Positions 37,331-45,807 of a stretch of DNA of 64,000 nucleotides are shown here, piece after piece. The notes beneath the pieces were generated by a model. The model saw only the letters and a list, made by a program, of their open reading frames with translations, had not been told where the DNA came from and made no database searches. Positions within the stretch are counted from its first letter, which is position 1. The number at the start of each line of letters is the position of its first letter. This DNA is from Flaviramulus_B aquimarinus (lineage in GTDB: Bacteria > Bacteroidota > Bacteroidia > Flavobacteriales > Flavobacteriaceae). Position numbers and translations under genes: made by a program. The stretch spans positions 1 through 64,000 of the forward strand of contig NZ_BAABJH010000001.1 of assembly GCF_039543205.1 (NCBI RefSeq), read 5' to 3'.

Positions 37331-39742
37331 ATGCAAACTGTAACCAATTTGAAAAACAACTTATCTTTCGAAGACTTTAAAACAGAAGTTATAGCTGATT
37401 ACAAAATAGCTGTAGAAAGTCGAGAATGTAGCTTACTAGGACGTCGAGAAGTATTAACCGGCAAAGCTAAGTTTGGAATTTTTGGTGACGGAAAAGAAGT
37501 TCCCCAATTAGCAATGGCTAAGGCCTTTTTAAAAGGCGATTGGCGATCGGGTTATTATCGAGACCAAACCTTTATGATGGCTATTGGAGAACTGAGTATG
37601 GAACAGTTTTTTGCAGGACTATATGCCAATACCAATTTGGAACACGAACCTATGTCTGCAGGACGCCAAATGGGCGGGCATTTTGTAACCCATAGTTTAA
37701 ATGATAATGGTAGTTGGAAAGATCTAACGGCACAATATAATTCAAGTTCAGATATCTCACCTACCGCAGGGCAAATGCCTCGTTTATTAGGTTTAGCACA
37801 TGCGTCTAAAATTTTCAGAGAGGTAGATGGTATAAACACCACAAGCTTTTCTAACAAAGGAAATGAAGTAGCTTGGGGAACAATTGGAAACGCAAGTACT
37901 AGCGAAGGTCTCTTTTTCGAAACCATTAATGCTGCTGGTGTTTTACAAGTACCTATGGTGATAAGTGTTTGGGATGATGAATATGGTATTTCAGTACATG
38001 CAAAACACCATACAACAAAGGAGAATATTTCAGAAGTATTAAAAGGATTCCAACGCGATAAAAACATAAAAGGATTTGAAATTCTACGGGTAAAAGGTTG
38101 GGATTATGCAAACCTTATTGAAACCTATCAAGAAGCTTCCGCTATTGCAAGAGAAGAACATGTGCCTGTTTTAATTCATGTTTTAGAGTTAACACAACCA
38201 CAAGGACACTCTACATCAGGATCTCATGAACGTTATAAAAATGCTGATCGTCTAGAATGGGAAGCCAATCATGATTGTAATGCAAAAATGCGACAATGGA
38301 TTATTGAAAGTGGCATTGCCACAAATGAAGCACTAATCGAAATTGAAAGAACCGCAAAACGTGAAGTAAGAGAAGCAAAAAAGAATGCTTGGAACACCTT
38401 TCTAAAACCTATAAAAAAGGAACATCAAGAACTAATATCTATTTTAAAGCAAGTTGCAGCCAATAGTATTAACGGTGTTTTTATTTCAAAAATCCATGAC
38501 AATTTAGCTGGAATAAACGAACCTACTCGAAAAGACCTTTTTTCAAGTGCTAGAAGAGTTCTACGCTATACCATAGGAGAATCATTTACTGAAAAAGAAA
38601 CACTTAACAAATGGGTAAATACCATGTTTGAAACTATTCAACCTAAGTTTAGTTCGCATTTATATTCAGAAACACAAGGCTCTAATGTTCTGATAAAAGA
38701 AACAAAGCCAGCGTATAATGACGATGAAGCTCTTGTTGATGGTCGTATTATAATTCGTGATAATTTTGATGCTATTTTCAATAATTACCCAGAAGCCTTA
38801 GTTTTTGGAGAAGATACCGGTAACATAGGTGACGTAAATCAAGGATTAGAAGGTTTACAAGATAAGTATGGAGAACTTCGTGTAGCAGATACAGGCATTC
38901 GAGAAGCAACAATTATAGGCCAAGGTATTGGTATGGCATTACGCGGATTAAGACCCATTGCAGAAATTCAATATTTAGACTATATACTCTACGCATTACA
39001 AATTATAAGTGATGATTTAGCAACGTTGCATTATAGAACCAAAGGCAAACAAAAAGCACCATTAATAATAAGAACACGTGGCCACAGATTAGAAGGTATA
39101 TGGCATTCAGGTTCACAAATGGGAGGTGTTTTAAATTTAGTAAAAGGTGTTAATTTGTTAGTCCCTAGAAATATGACTAAAGCCGCAGGCTTTTACAACA
39201 CCCTTTTGCTTGGTGATGATCCAGCCATAGTTGTAGAATGTTTAAATGGTTACAGGTTAAAAGAAAAAATGCCAAATAACCTTAGCGCTATTAAAACGCC
39301 AATAGGAGTTGTTGAAACCATTAAAGAAGGTACAGATATTACATTAGTGTCCTATGGTTCAACATTGCGCATTGTTGAGCAAACCGCTAAAGACCTTTTA
39401 GCTATTGGTATTGATGCAGAAATTATAGACATACAATCATTAATGCCATTTGATCTAAACCACGATATCGTAAAAAGTATAGCAAAAACCAATCGCGTTA
39501 TCATCATCGATGAAGATGTTCCAGGAGGTGCTTCAGCTTATATATTAGATGAAATTCTAAATAAACAAAACGCATTTCAATATTTAGATAGTTCGCCAAA
39601 AACCTTAACCGCTAAACCACACAGACCAGCTTACGGAAATGATGGCGATTATTTTTCAAAACCCTCGGCGGAAGATATTTTTGAAGCGGTTTATGAGGTT
39701 ATGCACGAATTAAATCCTAGCAATTTCCCTAAACTGAGATAG
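37331..39742 (+). CDS. Fused E1 alpha-beta 2-oxoacid dehydrogenase (branched-chain/pyruvate type)
   Basis: 803 residues. The N-terminal half (about 1-400) is an E1-alpha-like thiamine diphosphate domain (GRREVLTGKAK..., TAGQMPRLLGLAHASK, then GNASTSEGLFFETINAA...WDDEYGIS). The C-terminal half (about 470-803) is E1-beta (FGEDTGNIGDVNQGLEGLQ, DTGIREATIIGQGIGMALRG, EIQYLDY, PGGASAYILDEIL). It decarboxylates a 2-oxoacid and acylates the E2 lipoyl domain. Fusion of both E1 subunits is common in Bacteroidota; substrate (branched-chain oxoacid versus pyruvate) is not certain. E2 and E3 are not in the window. Confidence 0.93.
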   Translation: MQTVTNLKNNLSFEDFKTEVIADYKIAVESRECSLLGRREVLTGKAKFGIFGDGKEVPQLAMAKAFLKGDWRSGYYRDQTFMMAIGELSMEQFFAGLYANTNLEHEPMSAGRQMGGHFVTHSLNDNGSWKDLTAQYNSSSDISPTAGQMPRLLGLAHASKIFREVDGINTTSFSNKGNEVAWGTIGNASTSEGLFFETINAAGVLQVPMVISVWDDEYGISVHAKHHTTKENISEVLKGFQRDKNIKGFEILRVKGWDYANLIETYQEASAIAREEHVPVLIHVLELTQPQGHSTSGSHERYKNADRLEWEANHDCNAKMRQWIIESGIATNEALIEIERTAKREVREAKKNAWNTFLKPIKKEHQELISILKQVAANSINGVFISKIHDNLAGINEPTRKDLFSSARRVLRYTIGESFTEKETLNKWVNTMFETIQPKFSSHLYSETQGSNVLIKETKPAYNDDEALVDGRIIIRDNFDAIFNNYPEALVFGEDTGNIGDVNQGLEGLQDKYGELRVADTGIREATIIGQGIGMALRGLRPIAEIQYLDYILYALQIISDDLATLHYRTKGKQKAPLIIRTRGHRLEGIWHSGSQMGGVLNLVKGVNLLVPRNMTKAAGFYNTLLLGDDPAIVVECLNGYRLKEKMPNNLSAIKTPIGVVETIKEGTDITLVSYGSTLRIVEQTAKDLLAIGIDAEIIDIQSLMPFDLNHDIVKSIAKTNRVIIIDEDVPGGASAYILDEILNKQNAFQYLDSSPKTLTAKPHRPAYGNDGDYFSKPSAEDIFEAVYEVMHELNPSNFPKLR

Positions 39743-39754
39743 CCCCTTTTTAAT

Positions 39755-40225
39755 ATGAAAGCAGTATCGGCAGTTACTATTAAAAAAGAATTACAACACC
39801 AATCTCAAGAAGAATTAATAGTACTCTGCCTCAGACTATCCCGTTTTAAAAAGGAAAACAAAGAACTCCTTACTTATTTATTATTTGAATCAGAACACGA
39901 AGAAGGATACATCCAAACTATTAAAGCCTATATGGATAATGAATTTGAAGTTATAAATCGTGACAGCTATTTCTACATCAGAAAAAGTATCCGAAAAATC
40001 CTTAGAAATGTAAAGAAGTATGTTCGTTATTCACAAAAAAAAGAAACTGAAGCCGAATTACTTATTTACTTTTGCGGAAAATTAAAAGCTTTCTCTCCTA
40101 CTATAAAACGCAGTACACAGTTACTAAACATGTATAATCGCCAATTACTTTTGGCTAAAAAGACTATTTCTGGTCTACACGAAGATTTACAATACGATTA
40201 TAACCTAATACTTGAAAATTTATAA
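39755..40225 (+). CDS. Hypothetical helical protein downstream of fused E1
   Basis: 156 residues, highly charged, predicted almost wholly helical, with no signal peptide. Segments such as LIVLCLRLSRFKKENKELLTYLLFE and YFYIRKSIRKILRNVKKYVRYS show amphipathic helices with a basic face. I do not recognise a named family. It begins 12 bp after the E1 stop, so it is probably co-transcribed with it. Confidence 0.72.
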   Translation: MKAVSAVTIKKELQHQSQEELIVLCLRLSRFKKENKELLTYLLFESEHEEGYIQTIKAYMDNEFEVINRDSYFYIRKSIRKILRNVKKYVRYSQKKETEAELLIYFCGKLKAFSPTIKRSTQLLNMYNRQLLLAKKTISGLHEDLQYDYNLILENL

Positions 40226-40252
40226 CTTCGTTTCACAAATTATCCAGCTTTA

Positions 40253-40283
40253 TTTGAATGCTAAGCGCAATATTTTATCTTTG
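40253..40283 (+). promoter_or_regulatory. pheT promoter (-33/-7)
   Basis: TTTG (40253-40256), 19 bp, then TATCTTTG (40276-40283): an essentially perfect Bacteroidota promoter, 23 bp before the pheT ATG. Confidence 0.8.
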
Positions 40284-40306
40284 CTCGCTTAATACGATAA
40301 TGATTT

Positions 40307-42733
40307 ATGAAGATTTCATACAATTGGTTAAAACAATTTATTAAAACAGATTGGACACCAGAACAAACCAGCGAGCTATTAACAGATTTAGGGCTTGAAG
40401 TTGAAGGTGTTGAAGCCTATCAATCTGTAAAAGGCGGATTAGAGGGTGTAGTTGTTGGTAAAGTATTAACCTGTATTAAACACCCAAATGCTGATAAACT
40501 TAAAGTGACTACTGTTGATGTTGGTGGCGAAGCGCCTCTCCAAATAGTTTGTGGAGCTCCTAATGTTACTACCGGTCAAAAAGTACCTGTCGCTACCATT
40601 GGAACAACTTTATATACTGAAGAAGGCGAATCTTGGACCATCAAAAAAGGGAAGATTAGAGGCGAGGAAAGCTCTGGAATGATTTGTGCCGAAGATGAAT
40701 TAGGTTTAGGAAAATCGCACGACGGCATTATGGTTTTAGAAGATAAAATTAAAGTCGGCACACTAGCTGCCGATATTTTTGATATTGAAAACGATCAAGT
40801 CTTTGAAATTGGTTTAACACCAAATCGAGCAGATGCTATGAGCCATTTAGGAACCGCTCGCGATTTAAAAGCAGGACTGGTACAAAAGGATATTAATTTA
40901 GAATTGATTACACCATCAGTAAGTGCGTTTAATATTGAAAATCGGACTTTAAAAATAGATGTTGATGTAATAAACAAAGCTTTAGCACCACGATATTGTG
41001 GTGTTACAATCTCTGGATTAAAAGTTACTGAATCTCCAGCTTGGTTGCAGCACCGTTTAAAAGCCATTGGTTTAAGTCCTATTAACAATATTGTTGATGC
41101 TACAAATTACGTGCTTCATGATTTAGGACAACCATTACACGCATTTGACGCTGTAAAAATTTCAGGTAATAAAGTAGAAGTTAAAACATTAAAAGCGGGT
41201 ACTAAATTTGTGACTTTAGATGGTGTGGAACGTAAATTACACGAAGATGATCTAATGATTTGTGATGCTGAAAAACCAATGTGCATTGCGGGTGTTTTTG
41301 GCGGCATTGATTCAGGTGTTACAGAAAGCACAACAAGTATATTTTTAGAAAGTGCTTATTTTAACCCAGTAAGTATCCGTAAAACAGCTAAGCGCCATGC
41401 ACTGAATACAGATGCTTCATTTAGATTTGAGCGTGGGATAGATCCTAATATTACTGAATATGCTTTAAAACGAGCCGCATTATTAATTCAAGAATTAGCG
41501 GGCGGAGAAATAACTAGCGACATTATTGATCTCTATCCAAAAAAAATAAAAGACTTTGAAGTTCGCTTAAGTTTCGAAAATGCTAAAAATTTAATTGGAG
41601 AAGAAATTCCAAGAGAAACCATCAAACGTATTTTAACATCATTGGATATAAAAGTAAATAATGTTACCGAAACCGGTTTGGGGTTAACAATACCTGCTTA
41701 TAGAAATGATGTACAACGTGAAGCTGATGTTATTGAAGAAATACTAAGGGTTTACGGATATAACAATATTAAAACCTCCGAAAAATTAAACGCTTCAATT
41801 TCTAAAACCTCACGTTTTGAAGATTATAAAATTCAAAATATTATTGGTAACCAATTAGTCTCACAAGGTTTTTTTGAAATACTATCCAATTCGTTCACGA
41901 CGTCTGATTATCTAGCACTAAGCGAACAATTAAAAGAAGAACATAATATAACGATGCTTAATCCTTTAAGTAATGATTTGTCTGTTTTAAGGCAGTCTTT
42001 ATTGTTTTCAGGATTAGAAGCTGTTTCATTTAACATAAACAGAAAACGTTCCGATTTAAAGTTATTTGAATTCGGAAAGACCTATCATGGATATGCCGAT
42101 AAAAGAGAAGAACTCAATCATTTATCTGTTTTTATAACAGGCAATCAAGCTTCAGAAAATTGGCATAACACAAGTAAAAATAGCGATTTCTTTTTAATGA
42201 AAGGGCTACTTGTTTCGATCCTTGAACGCATGGGGATTTCTAGGTTCAATGAATCGCCTATTAGTAATGATTTATTTGCTGAAGGATTAACTTTTGGATT
42301 AGGAAAAAATAAATTAGTTGATTTCGGTATAGTAAAGAAACCGATATTAAAACATTTCGACATTTCACAAGAAGTTATTTTTGCTGATTTTAATTGGGAT
42401 GCTATTTTAAACATTATAAAACATACTAATATTAAGTTTAAACCCATTCCAAAATACCCTGAAGTGCGGCGCGATTTTGCCTTATTGTTAGATGACCATG
42501 TTACTTTTGAATCGATATATAAAATTGCTAAGCAAAGTGAAAAGCAATTACTCAAAGGTGTTAATTTATTTGATGTCTATCAAGGTAAAAACCTACCTAA
42601 AGGCAAAAAAAGTTATGCCGTTAGTTTTACATTACAAGATGAAAACAAAACACTTACCGACAAGCAAATAGATAAAATCATGTCTAAGCTTCAAGTAAAC
42701 TTTGAAAAACAATTAGGCGCTGAATTAAGATAA
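40307..42733 (+). CDS. pheT: Phenylalanyl-tRNA synthetase beta subunit
   Basis: 808 residues, full length. N-terminal tRNA-binding (EMAP-like) domain about 40-150 with HPNADKLKV; B3/B4 editing domain near 210-400 (IVDATNYVLHDLGQPLHAFDA); B5; class II core-like domain; and C-terminal ferredoxin-fold anticodon-binding domain (PKYPEVRRDFALLLD). It pairs with PheS, which is not in the window. Confidence 0.97.
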   Translation: MKISYNWLKQFIKTDWTPEQTSELLTDLGLEVEGVEAYQSVKGGLEGVVVGKVLTCIKHPNADKLKVTTVDVGGEAPLQIVCGAPNVTTGQKVPVATIGTTLYTEEGESWTIKKGKIRGEESSGMICAEDELGLGKSHDGIMVLEDKIKVGTLAADIFDIENDQVFEIGLTPNRADAMSHLGTARDLKAGLVQKDINLELITPSVSAFNIENRTLKIDVDVINKALAPRYCGVTISGLKVTESPAWLQHRLKAIGLSPINNIVDATNYVLHDLGQPLHAFDAVKISGNKVEVKTLKAGTKFVTLDGVERKLHEDDLMICDAEKPMCIAGVFGGIDSGVTESTTSIFLESAYFNPVSIRKTAKRHALNTDASFRFERGIDPNITEYALKRAALLIQELAGGEITSDIIDLYPKKIKDFEVRLSFENAKNLIGEEIPRETIKRILTSLDIKVNNVTETGLGLTIPAYRNDVQREADVIEEILRVYGYNNIKTSEKLNASISKTSRFEDYKIQNIIGNQLVSQGFFEILSNSFTTSDYLALSEQLKEEHNITMLNPLSNDLSVLRQSLLFSGLEAVSFNINRKRSDLKLFEFGKTYHGYADKREELNHLSVFITGNQASENWHNTSKNSDFFLMKGLLVSILERMGISRFNESPISNDLFAEGLTFGLGKNKLVDFGIVKKPILKHFDISQEVIFADFNWDAILNIIKHTNIKFKPIPKYPEVRRDFALLLDDHVTFESIYKIAKQSEKQLLKGVNLFDVYQGKNLPKGKKSYAVSFTLQDENKTLTDKQIDKIMSKLQVNFEKQLGAELR

Positions 42734-42740
42734 AATTATT

Positions 42741-43589
42741 TTGAAAAAACTCTTACTTTTCAGTGTATTGTTATGTTTTTATTGCAAATTAAATGCACAG
42801 CATTTTTTGGCAACAGAAAAAACATCAGATACCACATCCATAGGTAAGCTCGCATTATATGATTTAAAAAATGGAATCAAAAATGTTGGGTATTCACTTT
42901 CAAGACCCTTTCATTGGAAGAAAAAGGATTTTACTACATTAGGCACTATTTTTGTTAGTACTTTAGCACTTTCTACAATTGATGATGAAGCCGATGAGGT
43001 TTTTGTTCGTAATGAACCTCATGTACCAAGGGTGTTTCAAGAAGCAGGAACACGCTTTGGAAGCCCTCAAGTATATTTTATTGCTAATGCTGGATTGTAT
43101 GGTTTTGGATTATTCACTAAGAACGAAAAAATAAGAAAAACCAGTGTCTTAATTATATCTTCATCCGTTACCACTGGGTTGATACAAAGTTTAAGTAAAA
43201 CAGCTTTTGGTAGAGCTAGACCTGGAAATGGACTAAAAAGCACAGATTTCAAGTTCTGGTCTCATGAGGCTAAATACCATTCATTTCCTTCAGGACACAC
43301 TATTTTATCTATGACAATGGCTCATGCCATAGCAAAACAATTTAATAATACTTGGAGTAAAATTGGTGTATATTCTCTAGGATCTGTTGCACCAATTTCT
43401 AGATTATTTGCTGGCGCTCATTGGTTAACTGATGTTGGGCTTGCAGCCGTAATAAGTATTGTTGTTGTTGATAGTATCGATAAATTTATGTTTAAATCAA
43501 ATACTTATAAGTATGACAAAAAAGAAAAACAGATAAGTTGGCGATTAAGCTTTAGTGGTGATAAAATTGGTGTAATAGGTTCATTTTAA
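42741..43589 (+). CDS. PAP2-family phosphatase, exported
   Basis: 282 residues from a TTG start 7 bp after the pheT stop. Signal peptide ends near KLNAQ. The three PAP2 motifs are complete: KX6RP (153-161, KTAFGRARP), PSGH (183-186) and SRX5HX3D (Ser220, His227, Asp231). Likely dephosphorylates lipid phosphates such as undecaprenyl pyrophosphate or phosphatidic acid at the envelope; substrate not resolved. Confidence 0.88.
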   Translation: MKKLLLFSVLLCFYCKLNAQHFLATEKTSDTTSIGKLALYDLKNGIKNVGYSLSRPFHWKKKDFTTLGTIFVSTLALSTIDDEADEVFVRNEPHVPRVFQEAGTRFGSPQVYFIANAGLYGFGLFTKNEKIRKTSVLIISSSVTTGLIQSLSKTAFGRARPGNGLKSTDFKFWSHEAKYHSFPSGHTILSMTMAHAIAKQFNNTWSKIGVYSLGSVAPISRLFAGAHWLTDVGLAAVISIVVVDSIDKFMFKSNTYKYDKKEKQISWRLSFSGDKIGVIGSF

Positions 43590-43669
43590 ACTCTTTTTCG
43601 AAAGAAAAAACCTTTCGTTCATACTCGTTTTTTTCGTACCTTTAAGAGGAACCTTTAAAACTTAAAGCC

Positions 43670-43900
43670 ATGTCAAACTACATCAAAGTATTTACAGGAA
43701 ATTTTATTGAAGTTCAACGTATTTTTAATGAGCTTCAAAATTTAAACATTTGTGCCATTATAAAAGATGAATCTGAATCTGGACGATTAGCTGGTTTTGG
43801 TGCTTCTATTCAAGGTCTTCAAGAAATACATGTTCATAAAGAAGAACTTGACAAAGCCGCTGAAACAGTTAAAAATTTAAGTTCAGAATTACAATCTTAA
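43670..43900 (+). CDS. DUF2007 (putative signal-transducing protein)
   Basis: 76 residues with the DUF2007 pattern: YIKVFTGNFIEVQRIFNELQN at the start, AIIKDE in the middle and EIHVHKEELDKAAETVKNL at the end, a PII-like alpha-beta fold. No catalytic residues; function unknown. Its stop codon abuts the stop codon of the convergent ABC-F gene with no intervening base. A TACCTTTA box (one mismatch to TAnnTTTG) lies about 26 bp upstream. Confidence 0.82.
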   Translation: MSNYIKVFTGNFIEVQRIFNELQNLNICAIIKDESESGRLAGFGASIQGLQEIHVHKEELDKAAETVKNLSSELQS

Positions 43901-45526
43901 TTAAGTTGTAACCGCGTACATTTTATTACGTAGTTCTTTTATTTTTGAATCTTGCATATACTCATCAAAGGTTGTGTAACGGTCTATAATACCATTTGGA
44001 GTTAACTCCACTACTCTATTTGCAACTGTTTGTGCAAACTCATGGTCATGGGTAGTAAACAAAATAGTGCCTTTAAAGTTTTTAAGCGAGTTGTTAAATG
44101 CTGTAATACTCTCTAAATCTAAATGATTTGTTGGTTCGTCTAATTGCAACACATTAGCTCTAGTCATCATCATACGAGATAACATACATCTTACTTTTTC
44201 TCCTCCTGATAGCACAGAAGATTTTTTAAAAGCTTCTTCTCCACTAAAAATCATTTTCCCTAAGAATCCACGTATATTTACTTCTTCCCGCTCTTCTTCT
44301 GTAGTAGCCCATTGGCGTAACCAATCAATTAGTGTTAATTCATTATTAAAAAACTCACTATTATCTAATGGTAAATAGGACTGCGTAGTTGTAACCCCCC
44401 ACATAAACTTACCAGATTCTGCTTTTTCTTTATTATTCAGTATTTGATAAAAAGCGGTTGTTGCTCTTGAATCTCTTGAAAAAACAACTACTTTATCGCC
44501 TTTTGCTAAATTTAAATCAATGCCTTTAAATAATGTTTCGCCTTCAGTAGAAGCAGATAGTCCTTCAATATTTAAAATTTGATCTCCTGCTTCTCTATCG
44601 CGTTCAAAAATAATAGCAGGATAACGACGACTTGTTCTTCTTATATCAGCAATATTTAGTTTTTCAATCATTTTCTTTCTACTTGTAGCTTGCTTGCTTT
44701 TAGCTACGTTAGCAGAAAAACGACGTATAAATTCTTCTAGCTCCTTTTTCTTCTCTTCGGCTTTCTTATTCTGTTGCGCATGTTGTCTTGCCGCTAATTG
44801 CGAAGACTCATACCAAAATGTATAGTTACCAGAATAGTGGTTTATCTTCCCAAAATCAATATCCGAAATATGGGTACAAACTGCATCTAAAAAGTGCCTA
44901 TCGTGTGATACTACTATAACACAATTGTTATAATTTGCTAAAAAGTTTTCTAACCAAGAAATAGTTTCATAATCTAAATCATTGGTAGGCTCATCCATAA
45001 TCAACACATCGGGATTTCCAAATAAAGCCTGTGCTAATAATACCCGTACTTTTTGCTTACCATCCAAATCGGCCATTAAGGTGTAATGAAACTCTTCTTT
45101 TATACCTAAATTAGATAACATAGAAGCAGCATTACTGTCTGCATTCCAACCATCCATTTCTTCAAATTCTACTTGAAGCTCTCCAATTTTCTCCGCATTC
45201 TCATCAGTATAGTCCGCATAAAGGGCATCAATTTCAGTTTTAATTTTAAATAAGGGTTTATTGCCCATTAAAATTGTTTCTAAAACTGTATGCGCATCAT
45301 ATAAATTATGATTTTGCTCTAAAACCGACATACGTTTGCCTGACTCCAAGGACACATGCCCAGACGTCGGTTCTTGCTTACCAGAAATAATCTTTAAAAA
45401 GGTAGACTTACCAGATCCATTAGCACCAATAATACCATAGCAATTACCGTTATTGAAGGTAGTATTTACTTCATCAAAAAGAACGCGTTTACCAAATTGA
45501 ACAGAAAGGTTAGATACGGATAACAT
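43901..45526 (-). CDS. ABC-F family ATPase with degenerate second Walker A
   Basis: 541 residues. Two ABC domains joined by a charged helical linker (about 240-300). The first Walker A is intact (GANGSGKS, 34-41), with LIMDEPTNDLD; the second ABC keeps LSGGEK and LQLDEPTNHLD, but its Walker A position reads SRDSRATT (350-357), without the P-loop Gly and Lys. ABC-F proteins bind the ribosome E site and act in translation or antibiotic protection. Closest by layout to YbiT/EttA-type factors. A TACTTTTG promoter box lies upstream. Confidence 0.9.
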   Translation of the reverse strand: MLSVSNLSVQFGKRVLFDEVNTTFNNGNCYGIIGANGSGKSTFLKIISGKQEPTSGHVSLESGKRMSVLEQNHNLYDAHTVLETILMGNKPLFKIKTEIDALYADYTDENAEKIGELQVEFEEMDGWNADSNAASMLSNLGIKEEFHYTLMADLDGKQKVRVLLAQALFGNPDVLIMDEPTNDLDYETISWLENFLANYNNCVIVVSHDRHFLDAVCTHISDIDFGKINHYSGNYTFWYESSQLAARQHAQQNKKAEEKKKELEEFIRRFSANVAKSKQATSRKKMIEKLNIADIRRTSRRYPAIIFERDREAGDQILNIEGLSASTEGETLFKGIDLNLAKGDKVVVFSRDSRATTAFYQILNNKEKAESGKFMWGVTTTQSYLPLDNSEFFNNELTLIDWLRQWATTEEEREEVNIRGFLGKMIFSGEEAFKKSSVLSGGEKVRCMLSRMMMTRANVLQLDEPTNHLDLESITAFNNSLKNFKGTILFTTHDHEFAQTVANRVVELTPNGIIDRYTTFDEYMQDSKIKELRNKMYAVTT

Positions 45527-45548
45527 AAGGGTTGTTTTTATTTTTTTG

Positions 45549-45556
45549 CAAAAGTA
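45549..45556 (-). promoter_or_regulatory. -7 box of the ABC-F gene
   Basis: The minus strand reads TACTTTTG, a perfect TAnnTTTG match, 22 bp upstream of the ATG. Confidence 0.55.
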
Positions 45557-45796
45557 GAAAATTCAATTGGTAAGACGAAACATACTTTACTAATAATTTA
45601 TTCATAAACCACAAATGGATCTATGACTTTTCTATATAATCCAATAAAGATATTAAATAAACTTTCATAAAGTAAATTCGTCTGTTTTTATAGTATTTAA
45701 GCCATATTTGTAGAGACTTGTTTAGTAAACATTTAACAACGCATTAACAGGACTTTATAAATACAAGCTATATTTTTGCTTATATAAAATACATTC

Positions 45797-45803
45797 AGGA
45801 GGG
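45797..45803 (+). promoter_or_regulatory. Strong Shine-Dalgarno site (AGGAGGG), unusual here
   Basis: AGGAGGG stands 4 bp before the ATG of the TlpA-like gene. Almost no other gene in this window has such a site, in line with the phylum. The spacing is rather short. Confidence 0.6.
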
Positions 45804-45807
45804 ATTT

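Noticed and set aside
37171..37380. Small plus-strand ORF of 69 codons before the fused E1 gene
   Set aside because: It overlaps the E1 start, covers the E1 promoter, and has no recognisable protein features.
42145..42555. Long minus-strand ORF inside pheT
   Set aside because: It is a shadow of the pheT frame, low in complexity and without domains.
43598..43616. CGAAAG / CTTTCG hairpin after the PAP2 gene as a terminator
   Set aside because: The stem is only 6 bp and its T-rich tail is interrupted, so it is too weak to call.
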